DNA from: an uncultured Sinobacteraceae bacterium
GTDB taxonomy: Bacteria; Pseudomonadota; Gammaproteobacteria; Steroidobacterales; Steroidobacteraceae
Length of the DNA stretch: 64,000 nt
Assembly (NCBI GenBank): GCA_937902995.1
Contig: CALEKY010000093.1
Span: forward strand, 62,001-126,000
Direction of reading: 5' to 3'
Shown here piece after piece: positions 1 to 7,890 of this stretch. The notes beneath the pieces were generated by a model. It worked only from the letters and a program-made list of their open reading frames with translations, searched no databases and was not told the DNA's origin. Every line of letters starts with the position of its first letter. Position 1 is the stretch's first letter. The position numbers were made by a program, and so were the translations under genes.

Positions 1-167
1 GCGAGCGATTCGAAGGCTTCGTATTCGAGGCGCGTAACGGCCTGACCTTCGTTGTGATTGCGCACCCAGCCTTCGAATGCCGCGTAGCCACCCGCTGCAG
101 GATCCTCGAGCTCGACGCGCAGCGATCGCGGATCGATGGCCGCATGACTGAAGCTGAACAGTTTCAT
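1..167 (-). CDS. moaE: Molybdopterin synthase catalytic subunit MoaE (N-terminal part)
   Basis: This is the first ~55 residues of the large subunit of molybdopterin synthase, which inserts sulfur carried on MoaD into cyclic pyranopterin monophosphate. The visible part contains GGYAAFEGWVRNHNEG, the conserved early MoaE block, followed by VTRLEYEAFE. The gene runs off the left edge, so the catalytic lysine region is not visible. Its ATG overlaps the TGA of the preceding mobA-moaD gene by ATGA, implying translational coupling as the last visible gene of the operon. Confidence 0.9.
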   Translation of the reverse strand, partial: MKLFSFSHAAIDPRSLRVELEDPAAGGYAAFEGWVRNHNEGQAVTRLEYEAFESL

Positions 168-1033
168 CCGCCGGCCACTGGTGGAATGAAGACGATCGTG
201 TCGCCGCTCGCAAGCGGTGCATTCCAATCGCGGAAGTCGTCGTTGACGGCGACTTTCAACTGCTGCGGCGCCAGCTTGAACGGATAGCGTGCCTGCAGCT
301 CGCGATACAGCTCTTCGGGCGTTGCCGCGAACGTCTCCAGGGTTTCTTCGCTGCGTCCGGCCTGCTCGCGAAACAACGCGTAGTACTGCACGCGCAGCTT
401 GATTCGTCGAGCGTCGGCGCGTTCCGTCGTCACGCTTTGCTCTGCCGGCTGCAAGAGCTCGCGTGCGGCACGATACTCCTCGCTCGTATTGATGTTATCG
501 AGCGCCCGCGCATCCGGCAGATCGAGCAAGTGCACGTTCGAGCTCATCAAGAATTTGCGCGGACAGCGCTTGTCCTGCTCGATGTAGCGCAGGAGCGGCT
601 CACGTGCTGCTGGTTCCCAGATCGCGCAGAGCGGCTCGGGCAATCCGTCGTGCGCGCTGCGATAGGCCGTTGCGAGAGATCTGGGATCGCGGTGTTCGAT
701 CAAGTCGGTCAACACGTGGCGAGTGACGAAAGGCAGATCGCACGCGACGACGAGCCAAGCCGCCTTGGGGTGTTGCTGAAGCGCAGCGGAAATGCCGGCG
801 ATCGGACCGATGCCGGGCTGCAAATCGACGACTTGCGGAAATTTCGCACGGGTCGGCTCATCGCGTTGATCCGGGCGCACCGACACGAACGCCGCCGTGC
901 AATGCTCGGCAACGAGATCGAACGTCCAGTCGAGCTGCGTGCGGCCGTGATACGCAAGTGCAGCCTTGTCGCGGCCCATGCGCGTGCTGGCGCCGCCAGC
1001 GAGAACGAGTCCGAACAGCGGGGCTAAAGGCAT
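164..1033 (-). CDS. MobA-MoaD fusion: molybdenum cofactor guanylyltransferase plus molybdopterin synthase sulfur carrier
   Basis: A 289-residue protein joins two Moco enzymes. Residues 1 to ~195 are a MobA-type nucleotidyltransferase with LAGGASTRMGRDK (11-23) and the CDLPF metal-site Asp near 99; it would attach GMP to Mo-molybdopterin. Residues ~210-289 are a MoaD-type beta-grasp domain ending IPPVAGG, whose C-terminal Gly-Gly is the thiocarboxylate carrier for MoaE, encoded next. Most bacteria encode these separately. I chose the ATG at 1033; a GTG nine bases upstream is possible. Intact readthrough across the linker argues for a real fusion rather than a sequencing error. Confidence 0.9.
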   Translation of the reverse strand: MPLAPLFGLVLAGGASTRMGRDKAALAYHGRTQLDWTFDLVAEHCTAAFVSVRPDQRDEPTRAKFPQVVDLQPGIGPIAGISAALQQHPKAAWLVVACDLPFVTRHVLTDLIEHRDPRSLATAYRSAHDGLPEPLCAIWEPAAREPLLRYIEQDKRCPRKFLMSSNVHLLDLPDARALDNINTSEEYRAARELLQPAEQSVTTERADARRIKLRVQYYALFREQAGRSEETLETFAATPEELYRELQARYPFKLAPQQLKVAVNDDFRDWNAPLASGDTIVFIPPVAGG

Positions 1034-1120
1034 GGCAATCACTGACAGCGGGAGAGTCTCAGCACCCCGATGATAGGCGCTATGGTCGGCCGAGCATAGC
1101 GGCCGGGGAGGGGGGGTGGT

Positions 1121-1234
1121 TGGGAAGAAGGGAAAAGGGAAAAGGGAAAAGGGAAAAGGGAAAAGGGAAAAGGGAAAAGGGAATGGACGCCTGGGTGCCG
1201 GTCCTTTCCCCGTTTCCCCTTTCCCGTTTCCCTA
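1121..1234. repeat. Heptameric GGGAAAA array with inverted C-rich partner
   Basis: About six perfect GGGAAAA units run from ~1129 to 1175. After ~25 unique bases comes a C-rich array of TTTCCCC/GTTTCCC units with the same 7-base period (~1203-1234), in inverse orientation, ending at the moaC stop codon. The two arms could pair as an imperfect hairpin between moaC and mobA-moaD. No gene is seen in this interval. Confidence 0.85.
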
Positions 1235-1711
1235 CGTTTTGGCGACAAAGTGGCCGGAACGTCCGCCCGACTTCTTGAGCAGCCGCGTCGGGCCGATGAC
1301 GATATCGTGGGACAACGCCTTACACATGTCATAAATCGTCAGCGCGGCGACGCTGGCGCCCGTGAGCGCTTCCATCTCGACGCCGGTCTTGCTGGTGACC
1401 GAAGCCGTGCATCGAACGACTGCTTCGTCGCCTTCCATGTCGATCGTGACCTTGCAATTCTCCAGTCCGAGCGGATGACAAAACGGAATCAGCTCATGCG
1501 TCCGCTTTGCACCCATCACGCCTGCAATGATCGCCGTTTGAAACACCGGCCCCTTCGATGAATTGAATCCCTGCGACCGCAACGCCTCAGCGACATTCGC
1601 TGGAAAGCGAACGCGTGTTTCTGCAACGGCAACACGCTTCGTCACCGCCTTTTGCCCGACGTCGACCATCGTGGGGTTGTTGGAGGCATCGATGTGGGAG
1701 AACACGTTCAT
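1232..1711 (-). CDS. moaC: Cyclic pyranopterin monophosphate synthase MoaC
   Basis: 159 residues, the normal MoaC length. MoaC converts the MoaA product 3',8-cyclo-dihydro-GTP to cyclic pyranopterin monophosphate in the cytoplasm. Conserved blocks are MVDVGQK (15-21), KRTHELIPFCHPL (69-81), and EMEALTGASVAALTIYDMCKA (split over 112-132) with the catalytic pair Asp128/Lys131 at the same numbering as the E. coli enzyme. It starts six bases after the moaA stop, so the two pathway enzymes are co-transcribed. A C-rich heptamer array abuts its stop codon. Confidence 0.97.
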   Translation of the reverse strand: MNVFSHIDASNNPTMVDVGQKAVTKRVAVAETRVRFPANVAEALRSQGFNSSKGPVFQTAIIAGVMGAKRTHELIPFCHPLGLENCKVTIDMEGDEAVVRCTASVTSKTGVEMEALTGASVAALTIYDMCKALSHDIVIGPTRLLKKSGGRSGHFVAKT

Positions 1712-1717
1712 TTGGCA

Positions 1718-2770
1718 TCAGCCACCGATGTAATACATCTCGATCTTCTTCACCGGCTGCTCCGAGGCGCGGATGGCTTGGCGCAGCTCGCTGTAGCGGT
1801 CGCCGCGGTTCATCCACGTGGCGCGGATGATGTCGAGCAGTTCTTCGTCGGTGGCTCCGCTGCGCAGCGGGCCGCGTAGATCCGTGCCGCGGGTGGCGAA
1901 AAGACAGGTGTAGAACACGCCTTCGGAAGAGAGGCGGGCGCGCGTGCAATCCCCGCAAAACGGATTCGATACGGACGAAATAAACCCGATCTCGCCTGCG
2001 CCGTCGTCGAACGCATAACGCTCGGCAACTTCGCCGCGATAGTTCTCGCGCACGGGATGCAGAGGCCATCGCTCGGCAATGCGTTGGAGCAGCTCCTTCG
2101 AAGGCACGACGCGCTCCATGCTCCAGCGGTTGCGATTGCCGACGTCCATGTATTCGATGAATCGCACGATGACGCCGGTGCCGCGGAAATGTTCGACGAG
2201 GTCGAGCGCCGTGTGATCGTTGATTCCGCGCTCGATCACTGCATTGATCTTGATGGGCGTGAGGCCTGCGTCCTGAGCGGCCTTGATCCCCTCGAGCACG
2301 CGATCGCGTTCGGCAAATCCGCCGCTCATTTGTTTGAAGAGTTCAGGATCCAACGTGTCGAGACTGACCGTGATCCGATGCAATCCGTTGGCCTTGAGCT
2401 CAGCCGCATGCTGAGCGAGTAGGACGCCGTTCGTCGTGAGTGCCACGTCTTGCACGCCCTCGAGCACCGTCAGCTCGCCGACGAGCTCGGCAATGTTGGG
2501 ACGCAGGAGCGGCTCGCCACCCGTCAAGCGCACTTTGCGAACGCCGAGCAGCACGAACAGCCGCGTCAGCCGAGTGATTTCTTCGAACGAGAGACGCTCG
2601 CTCGATTTCAGGAATCGGTAATTCTCGTGGAAGGTCTCGCGGGGCATGCAATACGGGCAACGAAAGTTGCACCGATCCATGACCGAGATCCGCAAGTCGT
2701 GCAGCGGCCGGCCGAGCGTATCGCGCGGGTGATTTACGGTCGGCAGCGTGACGACAGAGGAATTGGACAT
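1718..2770 (-). CDS. moaA: GTP 3',8-cyclase MoaA (radical SAM)
   Basis: 350 residues. MoaA performs the radical-SAM rearrangement of GTP that starts Moco synthesis. Near the N-terminus is the CxxxCxxC cluster motif CNFRCPYC (34-41). Near the C-terminus is the second cluster motif CGDCTRARLSSEGVFYTC, and the protein ends in the Gly-Gly needed for activity. The chosen ATG at 2770 gives the usual length; a TTG nine bases upstream is the alternative. It sits between moeA and moaC, all leftward. Confidence 0.97.
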   Translation of the reverse strand: MSNSSVVTLPTVNHPRDTLGRPLHDLRISVMDRCNFRCPYCMPRETFHENYRFLKSSERLSFEEITRLTRLFVLLGVRKVRLTGGEPLLRPNIAELVGELTVLEGVQDVALTTNGVLLAQHAAELKANGLHRITVSLDTLDPELFKQMSGGFAERDRVLEGIKAAQDAGLTPIKINAVIERGINDHTALDLVEHFRGTGVIVRFIEYMDVGNRNRWSMERVVPSKELLQRIAERWPLHPVRENYRGEVAERYAFDDGAGEIGFISSVSNPFCGDCTRARLSSEGVFYTCLFATRGTDLRGPLRSGATDEELLDIIRATWMNRGDRYSELRQAIRASEQPVKKIEMYYIGG

Positions 2771-2893
2771 GCGGTTCAAGCGTCCGTTTGCATGCTGAAG
2801 GTCTAGGTTTCGGCTTCGATCCTTGCGACAAGTTCAGACGGCATCGCGTGCCTGCGCTTTGAGGTCGGATCGCGGACCCGCCACGAGCGGAGA

Positions 2894-4090
2894 CTACCAC
2901 CGATAGAGCGGCACGACCGTCCCCGCTGACAAAACTCTTGGCCCGGGCGGCAGCTCCACGAACCCATCGGTGCCGATCAGCGACGTGAAGTCGCCGGAAC
3001 CCTTCGTCGGGCGGGGCTCAGCCCTGATGCCGGTGACGTCGAAGGCGATTCTGACCGGCATGAAGAGCGTCAACGGCGGTTTGACTTCGACGTCCGCAGC
3101 CAGAGGAACCTGCTCGACCGTACGGGGCGTCGCGCCCATCATCGCGTCGAGCCCTTCGTAGACGTATCGCGCGAGACAGATCAGGGTGGAGACTGGATTG
3201 CCCGGCAGGGCAAATACCATGCGCCCGTCTGCGCCGACCCCGAACCACATGGGCCGTCCCGGACGCTGCTCGATCGTGTGAAACACCTTTTCGACGCCGA
3301 GCTCGTTTAGGGCCCTCGGCACGTAATCGAAGCGGCCCATCGACACGCCGCCGCTCAGAATCAACACATCGTGCGTGGACAAATGCGAGCGCAAGCGTGC
3401 ACGCATGGCTTCGAGATCGTCCGGCATGTGGTCGTGTGCAAGATCGAGGAAGCCCCGCCGCTGCAGCGCGGTGAGCACGCCGTAAACGTTGGAACGATAG
3501 ATTTGCCAGTCCTGTACGGGCGCGCCCGGATCGACGAGCTCGTTGCCGGTGGAAACGACGATGATGCGAGGGCGACGCGAAATCGTCGCCTGCGACAACC
3601 CGTTGGAGGCAATCACCGCGAGCTCCGGCGCGCCGATGCGCGTGCCGCGTTCGAGCAGCGCATCGCCGGCACGGCAATCGAGGCCGCGCTGATGAACGTT
3701 CAACCGAGCGCTCGCCGGGAAGTCTTCCGCAATCGTTGCAACGCCGTCGTCGATGACGATGCGCTCGACGGGCACCACGCAGTCGCAGCCGTCCGGAAGC
3801 ACCGCGCCCGTCATCACTTCGATGCACGTATCTGGCGATGTCAGCGTCTGGCGCGGCGAGCCGGCGGCCTGGGTTCCGGCGATCCGAAATGCGCGTCGGC
3901 CCTCGGCGAACGCGCTGCTCGCAATGGCAATCCCGTCCATCGTGACGCGGTCGAACGGCGGTTGATCGCGGGTGGCAGCGATCGGCTCACGCAGGATTGC
4001 GCCCGGCAGCATGTGCAAGGGGGCGGCTGTAGCGGGAAGCAGGGGGGCACGGGACCAAATCGCGGCAGCGGCTTCTGCGGGTGTTGTCAT
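2894..4090 (-). CDS. moeA: Molybdopterin molybdenumtransferase MoeA
   Basis: 398 residues. MoeA inserts molybdate into adenylylated molybdopterin. Visible family blocks are PPFDRVTMDGIAI near the N-terminus, VVSTGNELVDPG and LSGGVSMGRFDYV in the molybdopterin-binding fold, and ALPGNPVST before the C-terminal beta domain. The ATG at 4090 gives the family N-terminus (MTTPAEAAAAIW). Starting upstream would read through the terminator hairpin of the neighbouring gene. It is the first visible gene of the operon, about 120 bases ahead of moaA. Confidence 0.96.
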   Translation of the reverse strand: MTTPAEAAAAIWSRAPLLPATAAPLHMLPGAILREPIAATRDQPPFDRVTMDGIAIASSAFAEGRRAFRIAGTQAAGSPRQTLTSPDTCIEVMTGAVLPDGCDCVVPVERIVIDDGVATIAEDFPASARLNVHQRGLDCRAGDALLERGTRIGAPELAVIASNGLSQATISRRPRIIVVSTGNELVDPGAPVQDWQIYRSNVYGVLTALQRRGFLDLAHDHMPDDLEAMRARLRSHLSTHDVLILSGGVSMGRFDYVPRALNELGVEKVFHTIEQRPGRPMWFGVGADGRMVFALPGNPVSTLICLARYVYEGLDAMMGATPRTVEQVPLAADVEVKPPLTLFMPVRIAFDVTGIRAEPRPTKGSGDFTSLIGTDGFVELPPGPRVLSAGTVVPLYRW

Positions 4091-4112
4091 CGACTTACAT
4101 GTCCCTGAAACG

Positions 4113-4145
4113 AAAAACGCCCGGTGGGTCACCCCACCGGGCGTT
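4113..4145 (-). terminator. Rho-independent terminator
   Basis: A perfect 13-bp stem (4116-4128 with 4133-4145) with a 4-base loop is followed on the minus strand by TTTTT. It lies just after the first small secreted-protein gene and just before moeA, so it separates the two leftward units. Confidence 0.9.
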
Positions 4146-4172
4146 CAAGTGTGTCACGGGGACTGCGGTTTT

Positions 4173-4526
4173 TCAGCCCGACCGCGCCTTGAAGATGCGG
4201 ACCTGCTCGTTGAACTGTTTCGCCTTGGCCTGCAGCTCGTCGACGGCGGCATTCAACTTCTTCGCCTGCATCGTCTTGAGCTGCATGAGCTGAGCCGTGC
4301 CGGCCGCCTTGCTCTTCGTTTCCTCTTCCAGGCACTCGCCATAGGCCTTCACCGCTGCGTCGTAAGCCTTGAAGGCTTCCATCGCGGCGATCATTTCAGC
4401 CTCGGTCGCGGTCGCACCATTCGGAATGGTGGCCGGTGCTTTCGGATACGCACAGTCGGCGTGCGCAGCGAAAGGGCCGGTGACAAGCAGGACAGCCGCG
4501 ACGGCTTTGAGCGACTTGAGCTTCAT
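4173..4526 (-). CDS. Small secreted two-cysteine protein, paralogue 1 of 3
   Basis: 117 residues of unknown function. The start at 4526 gives a clear Sec signal peptide (MKLKSLKAVAAVLLVTGPFAAHA) with predicted cleavage before DCAYPKAP. The mature part has two cysteines, one right after cleavage and one in YGECLEEE, so a disulfide in the periplasm is likely. The rest is predicted all-helical (AQLMQLKTMQAKKLNAAVDELQAK) and may form a coiled hairpin. It shares the PKAPATIP, TATE-EM and FNEQVRIFK blocks with the next two genes; all three are leftward. I do not recognise a named family. Confidence 0.8.
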   Translation of the reverse strand: MKLKSLKAVAAVLLVTGPFAAHADCAYPKAPATIPNGATATEAEMIAAMEAFKAYDAAVKAYGECLEEETKSKAAGTAQLMQLKTMQAKKLNAAVDELQAKAKQFNEQVRIFKARSG

Positions 4527-4719
4527 CGACGCAATCTCCAAACGTAATGAGTTAAATCGGCCGACGCAGTTGTCGGCAACTTCCTGCAGCATCGGCAGCT
4601 GTCAGCCGGTCTTTACCCTTCGCGAGCGGCCAATCGCGGGGAGTGCGACCGATGTCGCACTGCCGCTACGTGAAGTTTCGTGGGCGACCCCGGTGTCTCG
4701 CCGAGGCCCCCGATTGCGG

Positions 4720-5067
4720 CTAGCGCGACTTGAAAATCCGCACTTGTTCGTTGAAGAGCTTGGCCTTGGCTTGCAGCTCGTCGACGGCGGCATTGAGCTT
4801 CTTCGCCTGCATGGCCTTCAACTGCATGAGCTGCGCGGTACCCGCCGCCTTGTTCTTCGTTTCTTCCTCGAGGCACTTGCCGTACTCGTTCACCGCCTCG
4901 TTGTAGGCTTTGAAGGCGGCCATGGCCGCCAGCATCTCTTCTTCAGTTGCGGTCTTGCCGTCCGGGATCGTCGCAGGCGCTTTTGGGAACACGCAGTCTG
5001 CCTGCGCAGAGTCGGTGCACACGAATGCGAAAGCAGCAACGCAGCAAAGCACGACCGATTTCTTCAT
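4720..5067 (-). CDS. Small secreted two-cysteine protein, paralogue 2 of 3
   Basis: 115 residues, very close to paralogue 1 over the whole mature part: CVFPKAPATIP, TATEEEM, YGKCLEEET, KAAGTAQLMQLKAMQAKKL and FNEQVRIFKSR. The signal peptide is MKKSVVLCCVAAFAFVCTDSAQA, unrelated in sequence to those of the other copies. The start at 5067 is chosen because it begins the signal peptide; an upstream in-frame start would add 41 residues that resemble no copy. The close similarity to paralogue 1 suggests a recent duplication. Confidence 0.8.
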   Translation of the reverse strand: MKKSVVLCCVAAFAFVCTDSAQADCVFPKAPATIPDGKTATEEEMLAAMAAFKAYNEAVNEYGKCLEEETKNKAAGTAQLMQLKAMQAKKLNAAVDELQAKAKLFNEQVRIFKSR

Positions 5068-5262
5068 GGCTCGTTCCCCCAGTGTCGCAATGTCCCCCGA
5101 ATGCAATGATTTCTGCGCTTCGGGCCTTCGTGTTCTGAATCGGCCTGACATCTGCACGCTTGAGCGCAGCGTCCGTGACCTAGCGCGCAAGATGAGGAGT
5201 TTTCACATAAGCGGAGATGCGATGCGGCGACTCGACAGTGGGCGCCGAGTGCTCTTAACGAG

Positions 5263-5303
5263 CAAAAGAAAACCCGGCGTCTCTGTCGAAGAGACGCCGG
5301 GTT
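5263..5303 (-). terminator. Rho-independent terminator
   Basis: A 13-bp stem (5271-5283 with 5291-5303) and a 7-base loop are followed on the minus strand by TTCTTTTGC. It lies directly downstream of the third paralogue (5331-5708), so that gene is probably transcribed alone. Confidence 0.88.
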
Positions 5304-5330
5304 CGTGTCGATCGAGCGTGTCGAGGTGCG

Positions 5331-5708
5331 TCAGCTCTTCTGTTTGCCGCGCGCTTTGTAGATTCTGACTTGTTCGTTGAAGCGGGCAGCGTGAGCTTCC
5401 AGCTCTTCGACCGCTGCGTTGTGCCGCTTCGCATTGATGGCTTTGATCTGCGCGATCGTTTCCGGCGAGGCATCCGCGCCCGCCGCCGCGATGTCCGATT
5501 GCAGCTTCATCTCGAGGCAATTCAGATAGGCAGTGACCTGCTCGTTGTACTGCTTCACCGCGCGCATGCCGGCGAGCATTTCTTCTTCGGTAGCCGTCTG
5601 GCCGTCGGGAATGCTGGTCGGCGCCTTGGGGTACACGCATTCAGCCATGGCAATTCCGCTTGCGAGCATGCCCCCGAGTAAAAGCGCTGAAGCGATAAGA
5701 GCCTTCAT
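5331..5708 (-). CDS. Small secreted two-cysteine protein, paralogue 3 of 3
   Basis: 125 residues. Signal peptide MKALIASALLLGGMLASGIAMA, then ECVYPKAPTSIPDGQTATEEEM, matching the other two copies, with the second cysteine in LNCLEMK. It differs by an inserted stretch (AAAGADASPETIAQ) in the helical region and a Lys-rich tail (ARGKQKS). It keeps FNEQVRIYK. It is the most divergent copy, with its own terminator. Function is unknown; a periplasmic structural or binding role is only a guess. Confidence 0.8.
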   Translation of the reverse strand: MKALIASALLLGGMLASGIAMAECVYPKAPTSIPDGQTATEEEMLAGMRAVKQYNEQVTAYLNCLEMKLQSDIAAAGADASPETIAQIKAINAKRHNAAVEELEAHAARFNEQVRIYKARGKQKS

Positions 5709-5864
5709 CGAAACCCCCTTAATAGTCGTGAACCCAAGGACTGCCGCAGATCAGGCCTTCAATCTTAAAGGCGTAACCGCCGCATTGCCATGGCAGCGGC
5801 GATTCGAGCCCGGATGCCGGGTCGAGGCTCGCTATACTTGTCCGCAAATCAACGATGTCGGGCC

Positions 5865-6551
5865 ATGCTGTCTCCCGCCGAATTGGATGCTGTCCGCCTG
5901 AGCCTCTCGATCGCAGCGCGCAGCGTGATCGTCAGCTTGCCGCTCGCGATTGTGGTCGCTTGGCTGCTCGTGCGGGGGCGATTGCGCGGCCGAGTCTTGC
6001 TGGATGCGATCGTGCATTTGCCGCTCGTCTTGCCGCCGGTCGTCGTCGGCTATGTACTTTTGCTGTTGTTCGGCGTGCGCGGACCCATCGGTCAGTGGCT
6101 GGATCAGGCGTTCGGCATCCGGCTCGTCTTCACCAGTAGCGGCGCCGCGCTCGCAACGGCGGTCATGACCTTTCCGCTCATGGTGCGTGCGATTCGGTTG
6201 TCGCTCGAATCCGTCGACCCCGGACTCGAAGATGCCGCGCGCACGCTCGGCGCTGGAGCATGGGATCGCTTTTTCAGCATTACCTTGCCGTTGATGGTGC
6301 CGGGTATCTTGGCCGGTGTCGTCACGGCCTTCGCCGCAGGGCTCGGCGAGTTCGGTGCCGTCATCACGTTCGTCTCGAATGTTCCCGGCGAGACGCGCAC
6401 ATTGCCGCTCGCGCTATATACGGCACTACAGACACCGGGCGGTGAAGCGCTTGCAGCGCGGTTGGCGAGCATTTCCTTTGCGCTCGGATTGTGCGGTTTG
6501 TTGATCGCCGAATTTCTTGCGCGTCGTATGCGCAGGATGCTGGGGCGCTGA
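5865..6551 (+). CDS. modB: Molybdate ABC transporter permease ModB
   Basis: 228 residues with five or six membrane segments. The permease-ATPase contact loop is visible as EDAARTLGAGAWDRFFSITLPL, and PGETRTLPLALYTAL is typical of ModB rather than sulfate permeases. The start at 5865 begins MLSPAELDAVRLSL, the usual ModB N-terminus. A TATACT hexamer ~30 bases upstream could be a -10 element, with no convincing -35. It overlaps modC by one base (TGATG). No modA substrate-binding gene is present upstream. Confidence 0.93.
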   Translation: MLSPAELDAVRLSLSIAARSVIVSLPLAIVVAWLLVRGRLRGRVLLDAIVHLPLVLPPVVVGYVLLLLFGVRGPIGQWLDQAFGIRLVFTSSGAALATAVMTFPLMVRAIRLSLESVDPGLEDAARTLGAGAWDRFFSITLPLMVPGILAGVVTAFAAGLGEFGAVITFVSNVPGETRTLPLALYTALQTPGGEALAARLASISFALGLCGLLIAEFLARRMRRMLGR

Positions 6552-7651
6552 TGCTGCGCATCGCAATTCGCAAGCGACGCGCGGATTTCCAGCTCGACGC
6601 GATGATCGAAGTGCCGACGCCCGGCACGATCGCGTTGTTCGGACGCTCGGGCTGCGGCAAGACGACGCTCGTCAATTGCATCGCGGGATTGCTGCAAGCC
6701 GACCGGGCATTCGTTGCAATCGACGACTTCGTCCTCGAAGACACCGATGCGAACGTGCGCGTGCCCGTGGAGCAACGCCGTATCGGCTACGTTTTCCAGG
6801 ACGCGCGACTGTTCCCGCACATGAGCGTCATGGCGAACTTGCGCTATGGCGAGCGCCGTGCGCGGACCGGCAAACGCTTCGTCGACTTCGACCAGGTCGT
6901 GACGCTGCTCGGGTTACGCGACCTGTTGCATCGGCGTCCGCACGAATTGTCGGGCGGCGAAAGACAGCGAGTTGCGCTCGGGCGGGCGCTTCTTTCCCAG
7001 CCGCGTCTGATGCTGCTCGATGAGCCGCTCGCAGCGCTCGATGCGCCGCGCCGCGAGGAAGTTCTGCCGTACCTCGAACGCCTGCGCGACGAGTTGGCCA
7101 TTCCGATGGTCTACGTGAGCCATCAGTTCGAGGAGGTTTTGCGGCTGGCGACGCATGTCGTCGTCATGGAGCGAGGCGCGATCGCCACGCAAGGACCGAT
7201 CGAAACGGTCAGCCGACATGCGGCGCTACGCGCCATTGTCGGCGACGAAGCGATGGGTGCGGTATTGAACGGCGTGATCGTTTCGCGGGATTCGAGCACC
7301 GGTCTTGCAGCCGTGCAGATCGGCGCCGGCACCATCCAGGCGCATTTGCCGGAAGCCGTGCCCGGCGCACATGTGCGCGTACAGCTGCTCGCTCGCGATC
7401 TGATTCTCGCGACGCATCCCGTCGAGGGTGTCAGCGTGCGCAACATGCTCGCCGGCACGATCGTGCGTATCGAGCCGGAGGATCGCGGGACCGAGCTCGT
7501 CGAAGTCGATATCGGCAACGGTGCCCTCGCGGTCGCGCGGCTCACGTGCGCCGCGTCCGTAGCGCTCGGGTTGCATGTTCAGATGCCCATCTGGGTGTTG
7601 GTCAAGGCCGTTTCGATCCAGGGGCATGCTTTCCGCGCGCCGGCAGCTTGA
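6551..7651 (+). CDS. modC: Molybdate ABC transporter ATPase ModC
   Basis: 366 residues. The ATPase domain has Walker A GRSGCGKTT (31-39), Q-loop VFQDARLF, signature LSGGERQR (133-140), Walker B LMLLDEP (153-159) and the switch His in YVSHQ. The C-terminal ~100 residues form a Mop/TOBE molybdate-binding domain (NMLAGTIVRIEPED onward). With ModB it would power molybdate uptake for the Moco operon at the left. The start overlaps the modB stop, implying coupled translation. Confidence 0.95.
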   Translation: MLRIAIRKRRADFQLDAMIEVPTPGTIALFGRSGCGKTTLVNCIAGLLQADRAFVAIDDFVLEDTDANVRVPVEQRRIGYVFQDARLFPHMSVMANLRYGERRARTGKRFVDFDQVVTLLGLRDLLHRRPHELSGGERQRVALGRALLSQPRLMLLDEPLAALDAPRREEVLPYLERLRDELAIPMVYVSHQFEEVLRLATHVVVMERGAIATQGPIETVSRHAALRAIVGDEAMGAVLNGVIVSRDSSTGLAAVQIGAGTIQAHLPEAVPGAHVRVQLLARDLILATHPVEGVSVRNMLAGTIVRIEPEDRGTELVEVDIGNGALAVARLTCAASVALGLHVQMPIWVLVKAVSIQGHAFRAPAA

Positions 7652-7865
7652 GCTTTCAGCGCGACCGAGTGCCCCCACCACGAAGAGGCGAGCCATGCCA
7701 CGGTGCAGATGCAGATCATCAACAGCATGCGCTCGAGACCAATCCGCCGACGGGGCCGAACGCAGGGATGAGCGTTTGCTCGCGCAGCACGCCGTTTACG
7801 ATAGCGAGCACGAGAATGCCGCACCAGACAATCAATGCTTTCGGCACCGTGCGCATGGGTGTCAT
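7579..7865 (-). pseudogene. Frameshifted remnant of a small integral membrane protein
   Basis: On the minus strand an ATG at 7865 opens a membrane-protein N-terminus (VPKALIVWCGILVLAIVNGVLREQTLIP, written here in pieces: ALIVWCGILVLA, IVNGVLRE) and stops after GLVSSACC. In the next frame a second membrane segment follows immediately (MLLMICICTVAWLASSWWG), and the reading then runs into sequence antisense to the modC end. The two pieces read as one protein after a single-base shift near 7725-7740. The pattern resembles a common unnamed small membrane protein family, recalled rather than searched. The C-terminus also looks lost. Confidence 0.5.
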
Positions 7866-7890
7866 GTCGAGCGCGCGTGCGGGCGTTAGC

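Noticed and set aside
1121..1183. Possible CRISPR array
   Set aside because: Units are 7 bases without spacers, and no cas gene is present anywhere in the window.
2771..2893. Moco riboswitch ahead of moaA
   Set aside because: The 120-base gap shows no recognisable multi-helix Moco RNA pattern; a covariance search would be needed to exclude it.
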